The position numbers and the translations under genes were made by a program. The notes below the pieces were generated by a model. It worked only from the letters and a program-made list of their open reading frames with translations, had not been told where the DNA came from and did not search any database. From Trichomonas vaginalis G3 (taxonomy: Eukaryota; Parabasalia; Trichomonadida; Trichomonadidae), in the NCBI RefSeq assembly GCF_026262505.1, contig NC_067207.1, positions 2,860,252 through 2,924,251 on the forward strand: 64,000 bases of DNA, read 5' to 3'. Within the stretch, counting starts at the first letter, position 1; each line of letters opens with the position of its first letter. Of this stretch, positions 37,555 through 48,590 are shown piece by piece.

Positions 37555-38178
37555 ATATTGCATTTCACTATAAAATATTTTAAAAATACTGCACTTCTTG
37601 GTTTGAAGGATAATATCTTGAGCAAGAAGAGAAAAGTTCTTGATTCGTGGAACCTATATACCATAGTTAAATTTAAGATGCCCAATACAAAGGATCTCAA
37701 AGTTTTTGGGAAAAAAATCACCTTGAAATTTTTTACAGGGGAAGAGAGTTGTTCATTTCCATCATTTACGGGTTTCAAGTATAAAATATTCCCACGTCCT
37801 GTAAAATCAACAGTTCTACAACTAAATTTGTGTCTCCACAACGATGTAAGTGAAAGTATTAGCATGGGTATTAAAAATCTTTACTCCAAGCATCTTAATT
37901 CGTATTTTTCATTATACTACGATATTGTTTCAAATTCTCGTACAATTATTGCTGATTTTATACCAGATAAACCAGTTTCCGGCTGACTATTTATCACTAA
38001 TGACACTACAACATGTACAGTATCTGCTCAGGTTACTCCAAAATTTGAATTCTCGATGTCTCAAAATTTAACTTATATAGGAAAGCCAAACTTATCATTT
38101 AAGTTTGGATTAGGTACATTTCCAGTAAGAAAATCTTTGGATGAACTCTTTTCTTCAAAATTCTCCAATTTTTGTTAA
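37555..38178 (+). pseudogene. Host gene fragment, TIG/surface-protein-like
   Basis: An open stretch without an ATG at its start. It reads KFFTGEESCSFPSFTGFKY, then ADFIPDKPVSG, an in-frame TGA at 37984, and goes on in the same frame with TCTVSAQVTPKFEFSMSQNL to a TAA near 38178. Alternating beta-type strands and isolated cysteines recall the TIG-like ectodomains of trichomonad surface proteins. It lies tail to tail with such a gene (38443-39204), so it may be a decayed relative. Weakly supported. Confidence 0.4.
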
Positions 38179-38442
38179 TTTTTAATAAAATTGTTTCTAA
38201 ATGTATATAATTCTTATAAGAATCATGACTTTTTTATAATTGTCCAAGAAAATCTCTTGATTTTTTTTCATGATTTTGATTTAAGAGCTATAATCGAAAG
38301 ATTGAAACGGATCCTTAACTAACTTGCAGAAAGCTTGTATTGTAATAGAAAAAATTTGAATTATTAAAAACTATGGAAATAATATATCGCTTTAAACAAA
38401 AACAAATACAATAATTCTAACATGTATACATAATCAAGCCAA
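38179..38442. other. No gene seen
   Basis: AT-rich spacer between two convergent gene ends. Confidence 0.4.
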
Positions 38443-39204
38443 TTAAATCATGTCAATTGCACCTTTTCGTTTCTTAATTTGATCTTTTCCTGAATTTGCA
38501 ATGAAAGGAGTTCTTGCTTCATCTTGCTGACTAGAATTTCCATTTCTAGAAGCAAATCCAAAGTAATAAACTATTACGCCAATTATTGCAATTAAAATAA
38601 TCCAAATTCCTTTACCAACTGAAATAAATCCAGTTCCTGTAACTTGAGCAAATGCATAATTTGACGAATACAAAATATTGTCAAAAGAAACGTAAATTTT
38701 GTAAGATCCCGGATTTAATTTTGGAGAAATGCAAGTTATTGAGTGAGCATTTGTTGAATTGGCTGTTACAACTACGTTTTCGAATTTACAATAAGCTTTA
38801 AGCGGTTTAAATCTTGGTAATGGCTTTATTTGAATCGTTACTTTTTCATTTCCAGTGGAGAGCAAATCAGAAGGAGGCGTATCAATTACGAATGGGACAG
38901 GAACATAGCATTCAGTTATACCATCTCCATAAAGTCCGATTTCGCATTCACATTTTCCAGGATAAACACAACTTGCGCTTTCATTGCATTGATCAATACA
39001 CTTATAACATCCCTTTCCATTTGGATCTCCGAATGGAAATCCATCCATACATTTACATTTATTATCAACAATGATGGTGTTAATTCCGGCGCATTCATCA
39101 TAATCATGATATCCTGAGAGATCTGGAACTCTTCCATTAGCATTTCCCATCCAGTTTCCATATCTTTCCTTTTTTTCAAAGCAGATCAACGAAATTAACA
39201 TCAT
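38443..39204 (-). CDS. Type I membrane protein with EGF-like and TIG-like domains
   Basis: 253 residues from the ATG at 39204. A short signal-type start (MMLISLICF), then a cysteine-rich EGF/laminin-EGF-like region, about residues 38-100 (CKCMDGFPFGDPNGKGCYKC, CVYPGKCECEIGLYGDG), a TIG-like beta region (about 104-190; SITCISPKLNPGSYKIYVSF), a membrane segment (about 198-218; GIWIILIAIIGVIVYYFGF) and a short tail with KKRKG. A TCATTTTT initiator-like motif precedes the ATG. Trichomonads carry many surface proteins of this build, often much longer, so this may be a short member or a remnant. Confidence 0.65.
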   Translation of the reverse strand: MMLISLICFEKKERYGNWMGNANGRVPDLSGYHDYDECAGINTIIVDNKCKCMDGFPFGDPNGKGCYKCIDQCNESASCVYPGKCECEIGLYGDGITECYVPVPFVIDTPPSDLLSTGNEKVTIQIKPLPRFKPLKAYCKFENVVVTANSTNAHSITCISPKLNPGSYKIYVSFDNILYSSNYAFAQVTGTGFISVGKGIWIILIAIIGVIVYYFGFASRNGNSSQQDEARTPFIANSGKDQIKKRKGAIDMI

Positions 39205-39213
39205 CAAAAATGA
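39205..39213 (-). promoter_or_regulatory. Initiator-like element (Inr)
   Basis: On the minus strand TCATTTTTG directly precedes the ATG at 39204. Trichomonas promoters use an Inr of TCAYTWY type within about 20 bp of the start, giving very short leaders. The match supports both this start codon and the trichomonad assignment. Confidence 0.5.
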
Positions 39214-39284
39214 AATTATTCATATAATACATCTCAAGGAAAATGCACTAAAATCCTTAACAAAAAGCTTTTATTAGGGTTGCT

Positions 39285-39315
39285 AATTTGGATGATCTTT
39301 TTGGATCATCCAAAT
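39285..39315. repeat. Perfect 13-bp-arm hairpin
   Basis: AATTTGGATGATC, a short T-rich loop, then GATCATCCAAATT. A weaker third copy of the arm (GATCATCCTAAATTCG) follows. Confidence 0.7.
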
Positions 39316-39436
39316 TCGAAAAAACCCAAAGATCATCCTAAATTCGAGTTTTGGATTTTTAAAACAGGTATAAATACCAATCAAACCATTATTATTATTA
39401 ATGAGGAGCATATATTTGATAAAATATCATAACTTA

Positions 39437-40531
39437 AGGGTCCACTGTAAGGCCAAATAAGGCCTATCGTCGTCCCAAAAATATTGCTCAGGATGGTGTT
39501 TTTACTAAGGCCCAAAACTTAAAAAAACACAAAAAAATTAACTTTACTCTTTTGAGATCCTTATCAGATGTGCAACAATTTGATGCAGTATCGCAATTCG
39601 AATCCGATTTTTTAATGTAGATGTACTCTAACATTCTTGAAAAAATGCAAAATGATATTAATCAAGCTTTTCATTTCTGTATCATACACGAAACAAAATC
39701 ATTCATTATACTAAAATTTATCAAAGTTTGAATAATGAAAAAAATAATATCTAAATTTTTACATTGAGTCGGCTATTGATATGGTCAATATTAAATCGTT
39801 TAAAAATGGGCATTAGTCAGAATAATACCCACTAAAATACACATTTTTTTAAATTTTATCAATTTGTTTTGGTATATCTTTATGATAATGAATAAAATTC
39901 TTATCTTTCATAAGTCAATACATAATTTATGCTGAAACACAAAAAATAACACAAATTTTTGGCCAACATTTCAAAACGAAGGATAATGCTTTGAATATAT
40001 AAACAATAATACTTTGTCTAGAGAATTAAATTTGTGCTATCCAATTGTCAATTCTTTGAATTTTTTATAAAATGCACGATATTCCGGCATTAGCCTCAAT
40101 AAATATAAACTACATGCATCACAATATTAGGATGTAATGGCATTAAAGCGAATTTCCTAATTTCTTCTCAATTAAATTCCTAGAAAAACTTAGGAATTAA
40201 TGATTGGAAATAGGTCAAAAAATTCCTAATATAAAATTTATACTTAAATTAAAATCAAAATTCGAAAATATCTATTTTTCAAAACACGCATCCAGAAGCG
40301 AAAAAATTCGAAAAAATCATGTTCTTATAAAAACTCGCTGATTTTGCAATTTTTATGTGATTTGAAGTGATAGAATGTATTATCATCTTACTAAAACATA
40401 TACTTTATTGTTACATTCACAAAATATTAATCAGAACACTAGGAAAAGTGGATTTTCGAAAAAAGACGATAATGATTATTTGCAAATCGCCTCTCAATTT
40501 TGAGAGACTTTCAATTTTTACAGTGGACCCT
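39437..40531. mobile_element. TA-flanked non-autonomous element 2 (AGGGTCCACTGTAA ends)
   Basis: 1095 bp with 14-bp perfect terminal inverted repeats AGGGTCCACTGTAA, flanked by TA at 39435-39436 and 40532-40533. No transposase frame. Near its right end is CTCTCAATTTTGAGAG, a small hairpin also found near the left end of element 3. Its right half is repeated at 7832-8398. Confidence 0.75.
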
Positions 40532-41063
40532 TAACATTCCCCTATTGCAGGAAGCAAATGCGCTTCTTGAAGCTGCAGTAGCTTTAAAACAGAAGAAATA
40601 TAGCATGGCGCAAGTATGACGCCAGTTTGCGTCATATTTATCAACTTTTGAATTTAAATAAGACAAAAAATATATTTGATATGTTTTTATTCAAATTATT
40701 AACTTTTGGAATTGAATTTATTGCATGACGATTATTTTAATCTGAAAAATTAGTTCCAGCGTCATATGTTTAAATCACTTTCAAATTTATTTAAATCAAA
40801 TATTAGAAAATAATCATTGATGACGCAATAAAATTTCAAGTATACTCTGACTTTTCAATGCTCGATTTTAAGGTTCCCTTAAAATCAAGCTAATTATTGA
40901 AAGTATAGAGTATACGACAAATTTACTCTGACTTTTCAGAGAATTGAGCTGAGGCTCAATTCTCTGAAAAGTCAGAATAAATTTGTATAATAATTTAACT
41001 CAAATTGTAAATATATGAAAAATTATTTAAATCAAATATGAAGCATCAATGATTTATCATATA
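39965..41063 (+). repeat. Second copy of the 1.1-kb duplicated segment
   Basis: Partner of 7832-8930. It contains the right half of element 2 and 532 bp of flank with the hairpin 40864-40886 and the long palindrome around 40950, whose loop is inverted relative to the other copy. Confidence 0.9.
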
Positions 41064-41303
41064 GTGCAAAATTTCAAATCAAATATTTCCATCAAAAAAT
41101 ACTTTTCTATAACCTTAAATACCTCACTTTTCTCTCTTCAAAAAAAAGTTTTATCATGTCAGATAGAAATAATGGTCGAAATCCATACATATTAAAGATT
41201 TTACACGCTTTTAAATATTTTTCAGAAGTGTAATCACACCAGGATAGAGTAAATCTGATTTATTATTTTCTCTAAATAACAATTGAAAATACTAACGGTT
41301 TAA

Positions 41304-41561
41304 GGCTTACGTATCAAATTAAATCAATTTTTCATTGGTAGATCACCAAACAATCTTAAAAATAGATATAGCACACACCTGGCAAAGATTAGCTATCACC
41401 GTAAAAACATTGTCAAAAAGCCGACACCAAAGCCAAAACCAGAAAAAACACCAACTACTACAAGTTTCCAGACAGATAACACACCTATAAACTGCGCTTG
41501 GGAGATATTTAATGTTCAAGAATTATATTCTCCAAATTTTGAGCAGTTATGGTATGAATAA
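41304..41561 (+). pseudogene. Myb gene remnant (end of last repeat)
   Basis: An open stretch of 85 codons without a start. It reads FFIGRSPNNLKNRYSTHLAKI, the recognition helix of the last Myb repeat (GRSxNxLKNR), followed by a basic, proline- and threonine-rich tail (KKPTPKPKPEKTPTTTSF) and ends ...EQLWYE. The upstream part of the domain is not readable, so it is a broken host gene. Confidence 0.65.
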
Positions 41562-43099
41562 TAGAGAATAGATTGTAAATATTTGGTTGTTTATGTTAAT
41601 TTGTTTTGTTTTCATAACAAAATCAAGTTTTAAACTAGTTTTAAAACGATATCTTTTCTTTCAAAAATTCGTTCGGAGCACTTAAATTGAATCAAATTTT
41701 AATAATCTCTCAATTTTTTCAAGACCAAGGTCAATTTTTAGGTCAATTTAGTTTTGACACTATTTGACACATGATAGATTATGTAATAATGATCAATAAT
41801 TTCCTAATTTCATACGATTTTGGCAGAAATTTTTGAATGATTCACAAATATGATCCAAAAACGATAAATTATAAACTGATATCGTTTTCAAGTCGAATAC
41901 AAATTTATATTCATTTAAATAGATTCCTATATGATTTTCTCACAAAACATTCATCAAATTTCCAATCTGTATCAATCTTCAATCTAAGGCTATGAACCAA
42001 CTTAGAAAATTATTTAGCGATTGGTGTTGGCTTAATTATTCCACAATTAAATATGAACCGTTGACCATATTTCTTGAGAAATAATTTCAAATCAATGTTT
42101 GCCCTCACTTTCAATGTACTTGAAAGTGCTTTGGAGAAATATTTATGTATACATGTTTAACATATAGCTTAACAATAAGTCTGTATACATAAATAATAAT
42201 GCAAATATTTTGTAGAATTAATATACATTTCCAGGCTAGATTTCAAGAAAAATGGAAATCGTGATATTCATCATATAATCTACGATTTTATTTACAATTA
42301 ATTCATAACGTTGCACATTTTTTGGGTCCCACATTTTCTTGAGGGTCCTGAATATTATTTAAAACAGTTGTCCATAGAAACAATTATATATGAAATATTG
42401 CAGCTGATGATTTTTTTTTGAATTTTGAATAGTCTACACACTCTTCGCTTCGCTCGGGGCGCCAAAAAGTGACAGGACGAGAGACATAATGGGAAATAAT
42501 TATTATAAATTATAAAAATTACAAAAGTGACATAGAGGTTTACTTGATTGAAATGTTTAGAATTTACTCATATAAAAAGATCTTGTATAGTTGTATTTTC
42601 AGAGTGGCAGCAATAGGTAAGTAGCAAATGAAAGGCAAAAACCATTGTCATCACCCAAACGTCATGCTAATAATACTCCAATTAGGAGTAAAGAAACTAA
42701 TGAAAAAGTTTCCACATAGCCCAATAAACGAACAGATAAACTCTCCGAATTCTGATTTATACAACCTTCATTGTATTTATAGTGAAACTCTTCTTTATCT
42801 ACTGAAATCATTTTTTCACTGTAATTTCCTTATAAGTATCAACTTGCCAAATGAATAGTCTTTCATAAAATCGATGAAGAAATGTTGCATGCTAAGATCA
42901 GTCATAATGTAAACCTCTCAATTTTATTGTCGTGGGAAGTATCTCAATTCCTTCAAAAAAATTGAAAAACTATTTAATTTTAAAAATATAATACTTTTAA
43001 TTAGTTAATTAATTGGAGATATTTTTAAAAAATCACTTTTGATAATACTTTTGAGAACTTTAATTAAAAAAATATATTCAAAAATATCCAGGATATCAA
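41562..43099. other. Long AT-rich region without a gene
   Basis: No supported gene. Points: a GC-rich CTTCGCTTCGCTCGG patch at about 42440-42460 next to AAAAAGTGACAGGACGAGAG, and a short coding-like scrap near 42625-42720. Otherwise simple AT-rich DNA. Confidence 0.4.
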
Positions 43100-43412
43100 G
43101 AGGGAATTGTTCCTTATGAGGTATATATTCATACTGTATACCTCATAAGGAACAATTCCCTCCTTAAAACGAGAAAACTTGTTCGAAATTGTTTATCATT
43201 TCGAACAAGTTTTCTCGTTTTTAATAAGAAACTAAAGGCTATGAGGCACTGATTATATATTAGTGCCTCACAGCCTTTAGTTTCTAATAGATAGCTGGGA
43301 AACTTTCTCCAAATGATAAGTTATTCAGAGAAAGTTTCCCAGCTATCAAGAGGAATTGTTCCTTATGAGTTATATAGTTATGATGTATACCTCATAAGGA
43401 ACAATTCCCTCC
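43100..43412. repeat. Array of five long hairpins
   Basis: Arms: A 43100-43125 / 43137-43162 (26 bp, perfect); B 43166-43189 / 43198-43221 (24 bp, perfect); C 43227-43250 / 43262-43285 (24 bp, one mismatch); D 43291-43309 / 43328-43346 (19 bp, perfect); E 43349-43374 / 43386-43410 (imperfect, same arm sequence as A). Loops are 8-18 bp. A and E share flanks (ATCAAGAG before, CTCCTTAAAA after). A-D are unrelated in sequence to one another. No frame crosses it. Confidence 0.95.
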
Positions 43413-43913
43413 TTAAAATCGTAGACATTTTTATACTTATTAATCAACCATTCAAAATCATATTCCTCTGAAAAGTTATTTTATTAAAAATTTAGAATTT
43501 TAATAAATATAGAGTTTGAATTTCATACAATACCTATATATTTTCAATAATGGAATTTGAAAACCATTCTCAAAAGTTCTCAGAAAACCTTTTTTTCATT
43601 AATTTTAAGAAATCTGAGTATTAAATTAAGTGATAAATTCGTTTGACACTACTTTAATTTTTAAATTCAAAAAATTATATGTGCTTCTTAAAATGACTCA
43701 AAAAAAATTTATTATAAAATAATATATAATATTAAAAATCCCACAACATTTTTTGACTTTACATAATCGTACTTCCTCGACGATTAATTTCCACTCAATT
43801 TCTATCGTTGACCGAACTTAGCATGCAACAGAAAAAACATTTTTAGGAACAGATATAAACACAGACCACATTTGCTTGTCAGAAAATTAATTAAACTTGA
43901 ATTTCTTTTGTTA

Positions 43914-44956
43914 AGGGTGCACCCGTATGTACGTTTATTTGAGAGGAGGAGGATTACCCTCTCAATTTTGAGGGATTTGTTAGTTTATTTTCTCGATGAA
44001 TATGCAATAAAATTTGATTTTTACCTTATCAATATACTTCATATAATATACACATGTTCATGTAAAATCTTTTTTCCAAAATCCTCAGGAATTAAGGGAT
44101 TTTTGAATTTTAAGAATTTTTTTCGAATTTTTTCGAAAAAAAAATATTTTCAGAACAGCCTTAACGGCTAAGATTTAGGAACAATGTTAAGTATCAAAAA
44201 GAAAGGAGGTCTGATATAGACAACATATATCGTTGAAGGTTGAAAAAAATCTCTAATATTTGAGCCCAAAATTTCAAATTTTAATTTTTTGAAAAAAGAG
44301 GCCACCTGTATGTACGTTTATTTGAGGAGGAGGATTATATTTTTGAAAGGGTGAAACATTATGAATATGTTAATTATATAATAATATGTATTATTATAAA
44401 AAAGAAAAAATAAAGCACTTTAATTTTTTTCTTTCTTGATTTTTTACAAAATCTACTTAGAATTATGCAAAATATGACTAAATAATTATAAATTTCAAGT
44501 TAAATTTTAATTTCGATAAATAATTTAAATTTCAAAATATCAAGTTCAGTTCGACTATGTATGTAGTAATTCCTCAATAAAGTTCCAAAACCCTATTAAA
44601 ATATATGAACATTTTCAACATTTTAATGTTTTTATTTAAAAATTTGATGGAATATGAGCTTCAAACAATTATTATGTAAATAAAAATAATTAAATATATG
44701 TATTTATTCGTATTACAACCATAGTAAGTCGATTCTTCCTTTCTTCTACTGAGTTTTGAATTTGATTTCGAATTGTAAAGAGATTCAAAGGGAAAATACT
44801 AGCGGATAAAAACTACCTCCATGAAAGGGTCATAATGGACTCAAGTTGTATTTTTTGATATTTTTTTGCTTTTCGAGCCTAAATAGGTAGCCAAGATAAT
44901 GCCTAAAAATAAGGTTCTAAATTCTGAAGTTTACATGATCCTCTCGTGTGCACCCT
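43914..44956. mobile_element. TA-flanked non-autonomous element 3 (AGGGTGCAC ends)
   Basis: 1043 bp, ends AGGGTGCAC and GTGCACCCT, flanked by TA at 43912-43913 and 44957-44958. No transposase. Two internal direct repeats of GTATGTACGTTTATTTGAG (about 43925 and 44308). It interrupts the host gene to its right: the coding frame there runs into the element end. Confidence 0.7.
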
Positions 44957-45395
44957 TAAAACAAAACAAGAATGTACATGGGTCGTTATGCCTAAGAAAT
45001 TTAAAACGGTCTAAATTACGACATTTGTAATCAACATCTTCTAAAAAGTTATCGAAACTTTCTTTTGCTTTTTCATTTAAAATATACTCCTCTTTGAATA
45101 GATAAACATCTGTTTTATTTTCAGTAATTGTAATATTTAAAGGTTGGTATTCATATGATCCATAATTAAAATTGTAAGTGGCAGCAGTACGCAGAACAGT
45201 ACCCACATCGTGATCACTTTCTTCCACTTCTGCATAATAAGTAATCACTGGTTGCTGTTTAAGGAATGATTTCAAATATTTTTCATTATTAATATTGTGT
45301 AACATCATGAAAAAAGATCTGGAATCAAATTTTTTGACGAGGCATAACACAAAAAGAATTAACAAAAAAATTGGATATGCATAACATATTTGCAT
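44931..45395 (-). CDS. Host membrane-anchored protein, cut by element 3
   Basis: 154 residues from the ATG at 45395. A hydrophobic start (MQICYAYPIFLLILFVLCLV) is a signal peptide or anchor; the rest is a soluble domain with PVITYYAEVEESDHDVGTVL and a CxxLDRFKFLRHNDPCTF end. The last nine codons (KGAHERIM and stop) lie in the element. On the other side of the element, minus-strand sequence from 43911 down continues an open frame (NKRNSSLINFLTSK) in register after removal of one TA. So the host gene was longer. Family unknown. Confidence 0.5.
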   Translation of the reverse strand: MQICYAYPIFLLILFVLCLVKKFDSRSFFMMLHNINNEKYLKSFLKQQPVITYYAEVEESDHDVGTVLRTAATYNFNYGSYEYQPLNITITENKTDVYLFKEEYILNEKAKESFDNFLEDVDYKCRNLDRFKFLRHNDPCTFLFCFKGAHERIM

Positions 45396-46057
45396 GTTGG
45401 TTTCTGGAAATTTAATAAATCTACCCTCGAATTTTTGATGGATGTCATACAATTAATTATATGAGATTCTCTCAAAAAGTCGATTTCTGTCGAGATAAAT
45501 AACTACATGAAATGTAATACTTTGATCTTCTTTATACATAGATGACATTGATGTTCATCCTTTATTTAGGTTCCAAAAAATTCTTGTAAAATCTCTTTTT
45601 TAGACAACAAAGATATCATGTGATTTATTGATCTGCAGTGATAAGATATATATTTGATCAAATATAATTTGGGCCTCAGGTAGCTTCGCTTGCCCGAAGG
45701 GCAAGCACGCCACCTTCGGCCAAATTAAATAATTTTTTGAAAAATTGAATTATTCACTATTTAGTTGGCGCAAAGCACCAACCAAGTAATGAAGAATACT
45801 AATATATGTTTACTTAAAATATGAGTAAAATTTCTGAACGAAAACTATCAAAAATAATTCATAAAAAATATAAAAATAAGAATCTAATTTATTGTAGAAT
45901 AAATATCCGCAAAGTCTTCGTAACATTCTTAATATATAGTGCTCCCAAAATCTCAGTAGTGATATCTTTCATATCTATATACTGTCTTAACTCTATCGGC
46001 GCTTCGCGCCGATATAATTAATTAAAAAAATGAAATGTCAAATTTTTGTAAAAATTT
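45396..46057. other. Spacer with GC-rich hairpins before the ankyrin-like gene
   Basis: No supported gene. At about 45690-45708 GCTTGCCC-GAA-GGGCAAGC and at about 45997-46015 ATCGGCGC-TTC-GCGCCGAT are perfect hairpins in very AT-rich DNA. A short basic frame (about 45821-46021) has no recognisable domain. Confidence 0.5.
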
Positions 46058-47659
46058 ATGACATCTTTGAAAGAAATCCTTCCTATAGACAAATACAATG
46101 AATTAAGGAAAATCGGTATAATTACTGACAAGCTTTATGATGTAACAGAAAAGAATCAAGAGATTTTAATTCACCAAATACTTTCTTTAATGGAAAGTAA
46201 TTCAAATCTTATACGAAATATCATAAATAACATGTTTACGATATCAAAGAAAAGGTTTAAAATTGCAGATAGATTCGGAGAAATACTTTCTCGCATTGCA
46301 AGTGACAATTCAGAATACAAATATTTAATTCGAGACGAACTTACAAATAATTTTACTTATAATAATTTTTTACTAATACATTATTGCTGTAGGCATGGAT
46401 TGTTCGAGCCTTTTAGTCAATTAGACAGAGCTGCAAGTAATTATGTTTATAACAACAGAATATTTTATTGGGATTGCAATATGATGCTTTATTTTGGAAT
46501 ATATTTGAAAGAGTATAATCATGCTTATTTCAAAAAACAATATGATCACATGAATTCTTTCGAAAACAAATTTCATCTTGTAAAAAACCTTTTAAATCCT
46601 TCTCTTCAGATTGATATTCAAAAAATATTTCATGTTATAGATTATACAGATGCACCTGGTTCACTTCGTTCTATTGCTTATAGTGATGATTTAGAAAATT
46701 TTCTATATATTTTGAGCATGCAAGAAACCTCCAACCCTTTAAGAGTTTTTAAAATTCATTTTGATAATGATATTTATGGCAACTCAAAATTTTTTGAAAT
46801 TATTTCTTTTGTTCCTTCAATGAGAATCATTAAATATTTACTGACAGAAACAACTTATTTTCAAGATCATATACAGGCGTATTGGATGAAAGGTGGCTGC
46901 ATCGAATTAATCAAATTACTACCAAAAAAAGTAATAACAAATAATTATTACTTTTTATTACAATACCATTATACTTCAATCCTTGAATGGGCTACATCAT
47001 TTATAAACGATATTGATCTAATTAAAATTAATGCAGCAAACAATAACATTTCTTATCTTTTGGATGAACGAACAGAAATAGATGATATTGATTCTCTTGG
47101 TGATGATGAAAAGTTGTTTGTTCACCATTGCGTGGAAACTTTGTTAATTAAGCTATATTCGACATCAGATTTACAAAAAATTGGAAAATTCATAAAAACA
47201 GCTGCTAAATATGATGTTGGATTATTTTTAGAAGAATGCTTAAAATATCAGGATATGATCATTCAAGAAAATATTCAAGAAAATTATGAGGAAATAAATA
47301 ATATTTTGGTCGAAAGTCTCAAAATTACTATAGACAGAAAGAATAAATATTGCTTTGATATTCTCATTAAAAACAATATAGATCAATTTTACAAAGATAA
47401 TCAAAAAGAAACACTTTATGATCTTGCATATCAAAATATATTTTATACTGCATTTGACACCTTAGTTTCCAGAAATCTTCCAACACATTTCCATCCAGAA
47501 AAATATTCAAATATGAATTCTTTTTTCAAAAAAGTTCTAATCAAAAATCACTATCCTGTCGAGAAGATAATCGATTATTATGATGAATACGATTATTATG
47601 ATGAATACGATTTTTATGATTATGAATATCAAAATCAAGATGAAGATGAAGATCAATGA
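46058..47659 (+). CDS. Long ankyrin/DUF3447-type protein
   Basis: 533 residues from the ATG at 46058. Helical throughout; the N-terminal part (LFEPFSQLDRAAS, LLIHYCCRHG) and later repeated helix pairs (FFEIISFVPSMRIIKYLL, HIQAYWMKGGCIELIKLL, CFDILIKNNIDQF) have the texture of the degenerate ankyrin-type repeats common in trichomonad proteins with DUF3447. Few canonical ankyrin motifs are seen, so the family call is tentative. The C-terminus (about 505-533) is a Tyr/Asp/Glu repeat, DYYDEYDYYDEYDFYDYEY. No membrane segment. It looks whole. Confidence 0.55.
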   Translation: MTSLKEILPIDKYNELRKIGIITDKLYDVTEKNQEILIHQILSLMESNSNLIRNIINNMFTISKKRFKIADRFGEILSRIASDNSEYKYLIRDELTNNFTYNNFLLIHYCCRHGLFEPFSQLDRAASNYVYNNRIFYWDCNMMLYFGIYLKEYNHAYFKKQYDHMNSFENKFHLVKNLLNPSLQIDIQKIFHVIDYTDAPGSLRSIAYSDDLENFLYILSMQETSNPLRVFKIHFDNDIYGNSKFFEIISFVPSMRIIKYLLTETTYFQDHIQAYWMKGGCIELIKLLPKKVITNNYYFLLQYHYTSILEWATSFINDIDLIKINAANNNISYLLDERTEIDDIDSLGDDEKLFVHHCVETLLIKLYSTSDLQKIGKFIKTAAKYDVGLFLEECLKYQDMIIQENIQENYEEINNILVESLKITIDRKNKYCFDILIKNNIDQFYKDNQKETLYDLAYQNIFYTAFDTLVSRNLPTHFHPEKYSNMNSFFKKVLIKNHYPVEKIIDYYDEYDYYDEYDFYDYEYQNQDEDEDQ

Positions 47660-48590
47660 TTTTTTTAATATTTTACTGTAAAGCTTTACATAACACATTC
47701 ATTAGATAAAATCTGATGTTTTATATTATATCTACTTTTCATTGAATTATTAAGATGATATAAAGAAACTAATAGATAATTCATAATTTTATATGTTAAT
47801 CATGAATTAATTTATGAGAATAGGTATTTATGTAAAGATAATGAATAAAGTTATTGTTGAAAAATTTTTTGGAACGCGCGGTTTTTCAGAAAAAATTGAA
47901 TTACCCCCATTCAAATAAAAATATCGTATTTTATCTAATATAAATAGAGATTTATCATTCTTATACAATAAGGTATGTTTTTTAAAATAAATTATCTCTA
48001 TATGTGAACTTGAATTTCTCATCACATTATTGACAATCCAAAAGACATTCGAATCTAAAGAATAAAAATTCAATTTCCTAAATAGAGTAGATTATCTTTC
48101 TATTTCGTTCTTTTGGCCAAATGTAATTTTGAAACAAATATTCAAGAGATTTAATTAGAAATTAATATGAAATCATTAGATAGTTGTTATTACTATAACA
48201 ATTCTATTACTTGTATAATGATACAGTTTTTAATCGCAATATTCCAATTTGATTAAAGAATTTGTATTTTAGCATCATATCTATTATTCATATATGAAAC
48301 ATTTCGATTATTTATCATGCTTCTAGAATTTTATACTTGAATGCAAAGATCGATATTGGCCGTTTAAAAATTCGAGTAGGTGACAAAAGTGCATACTCTT
48401 AAATTAACCTTAAATGTTGATTTTTCGATATTTTCGGTATTAACCTTATTGTAAATTTTTCCGGTGATAAATTTATCACACTGAGGTTATTTTTCCGGTG
48501 AGATTTTTAACCTTGATTTAATGAAATTAATATATATAAATTTTATTATTTTTAATTTCGAATGAGTATAATAAAATATTTTTTATATCG
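47660..48590. other. No gene seen
   Basis: AT-rich host DNA. One 16-bp palindrome GTGATAAATTTATCAC (about 48463) lies between two TTTTTCCGGTGA direct repeats. Confidence 0.4.

Noticed and set aside
42628-42858. 76-residue frame
   Set aside because: Another frame over the same DNA has better coding texture but is short and has no recognisable domain; no gene called.
43872-44171. 99-residue frame at the edge of TA element 3
   Set aside because: Crosses the element boundary and has no domain; chance frame in AT-rich DNA.
47828-48073. 81-residue minus-strand frame
   Set aside because: Composition of random AT-rich DNA, no domain and no conserved partner.
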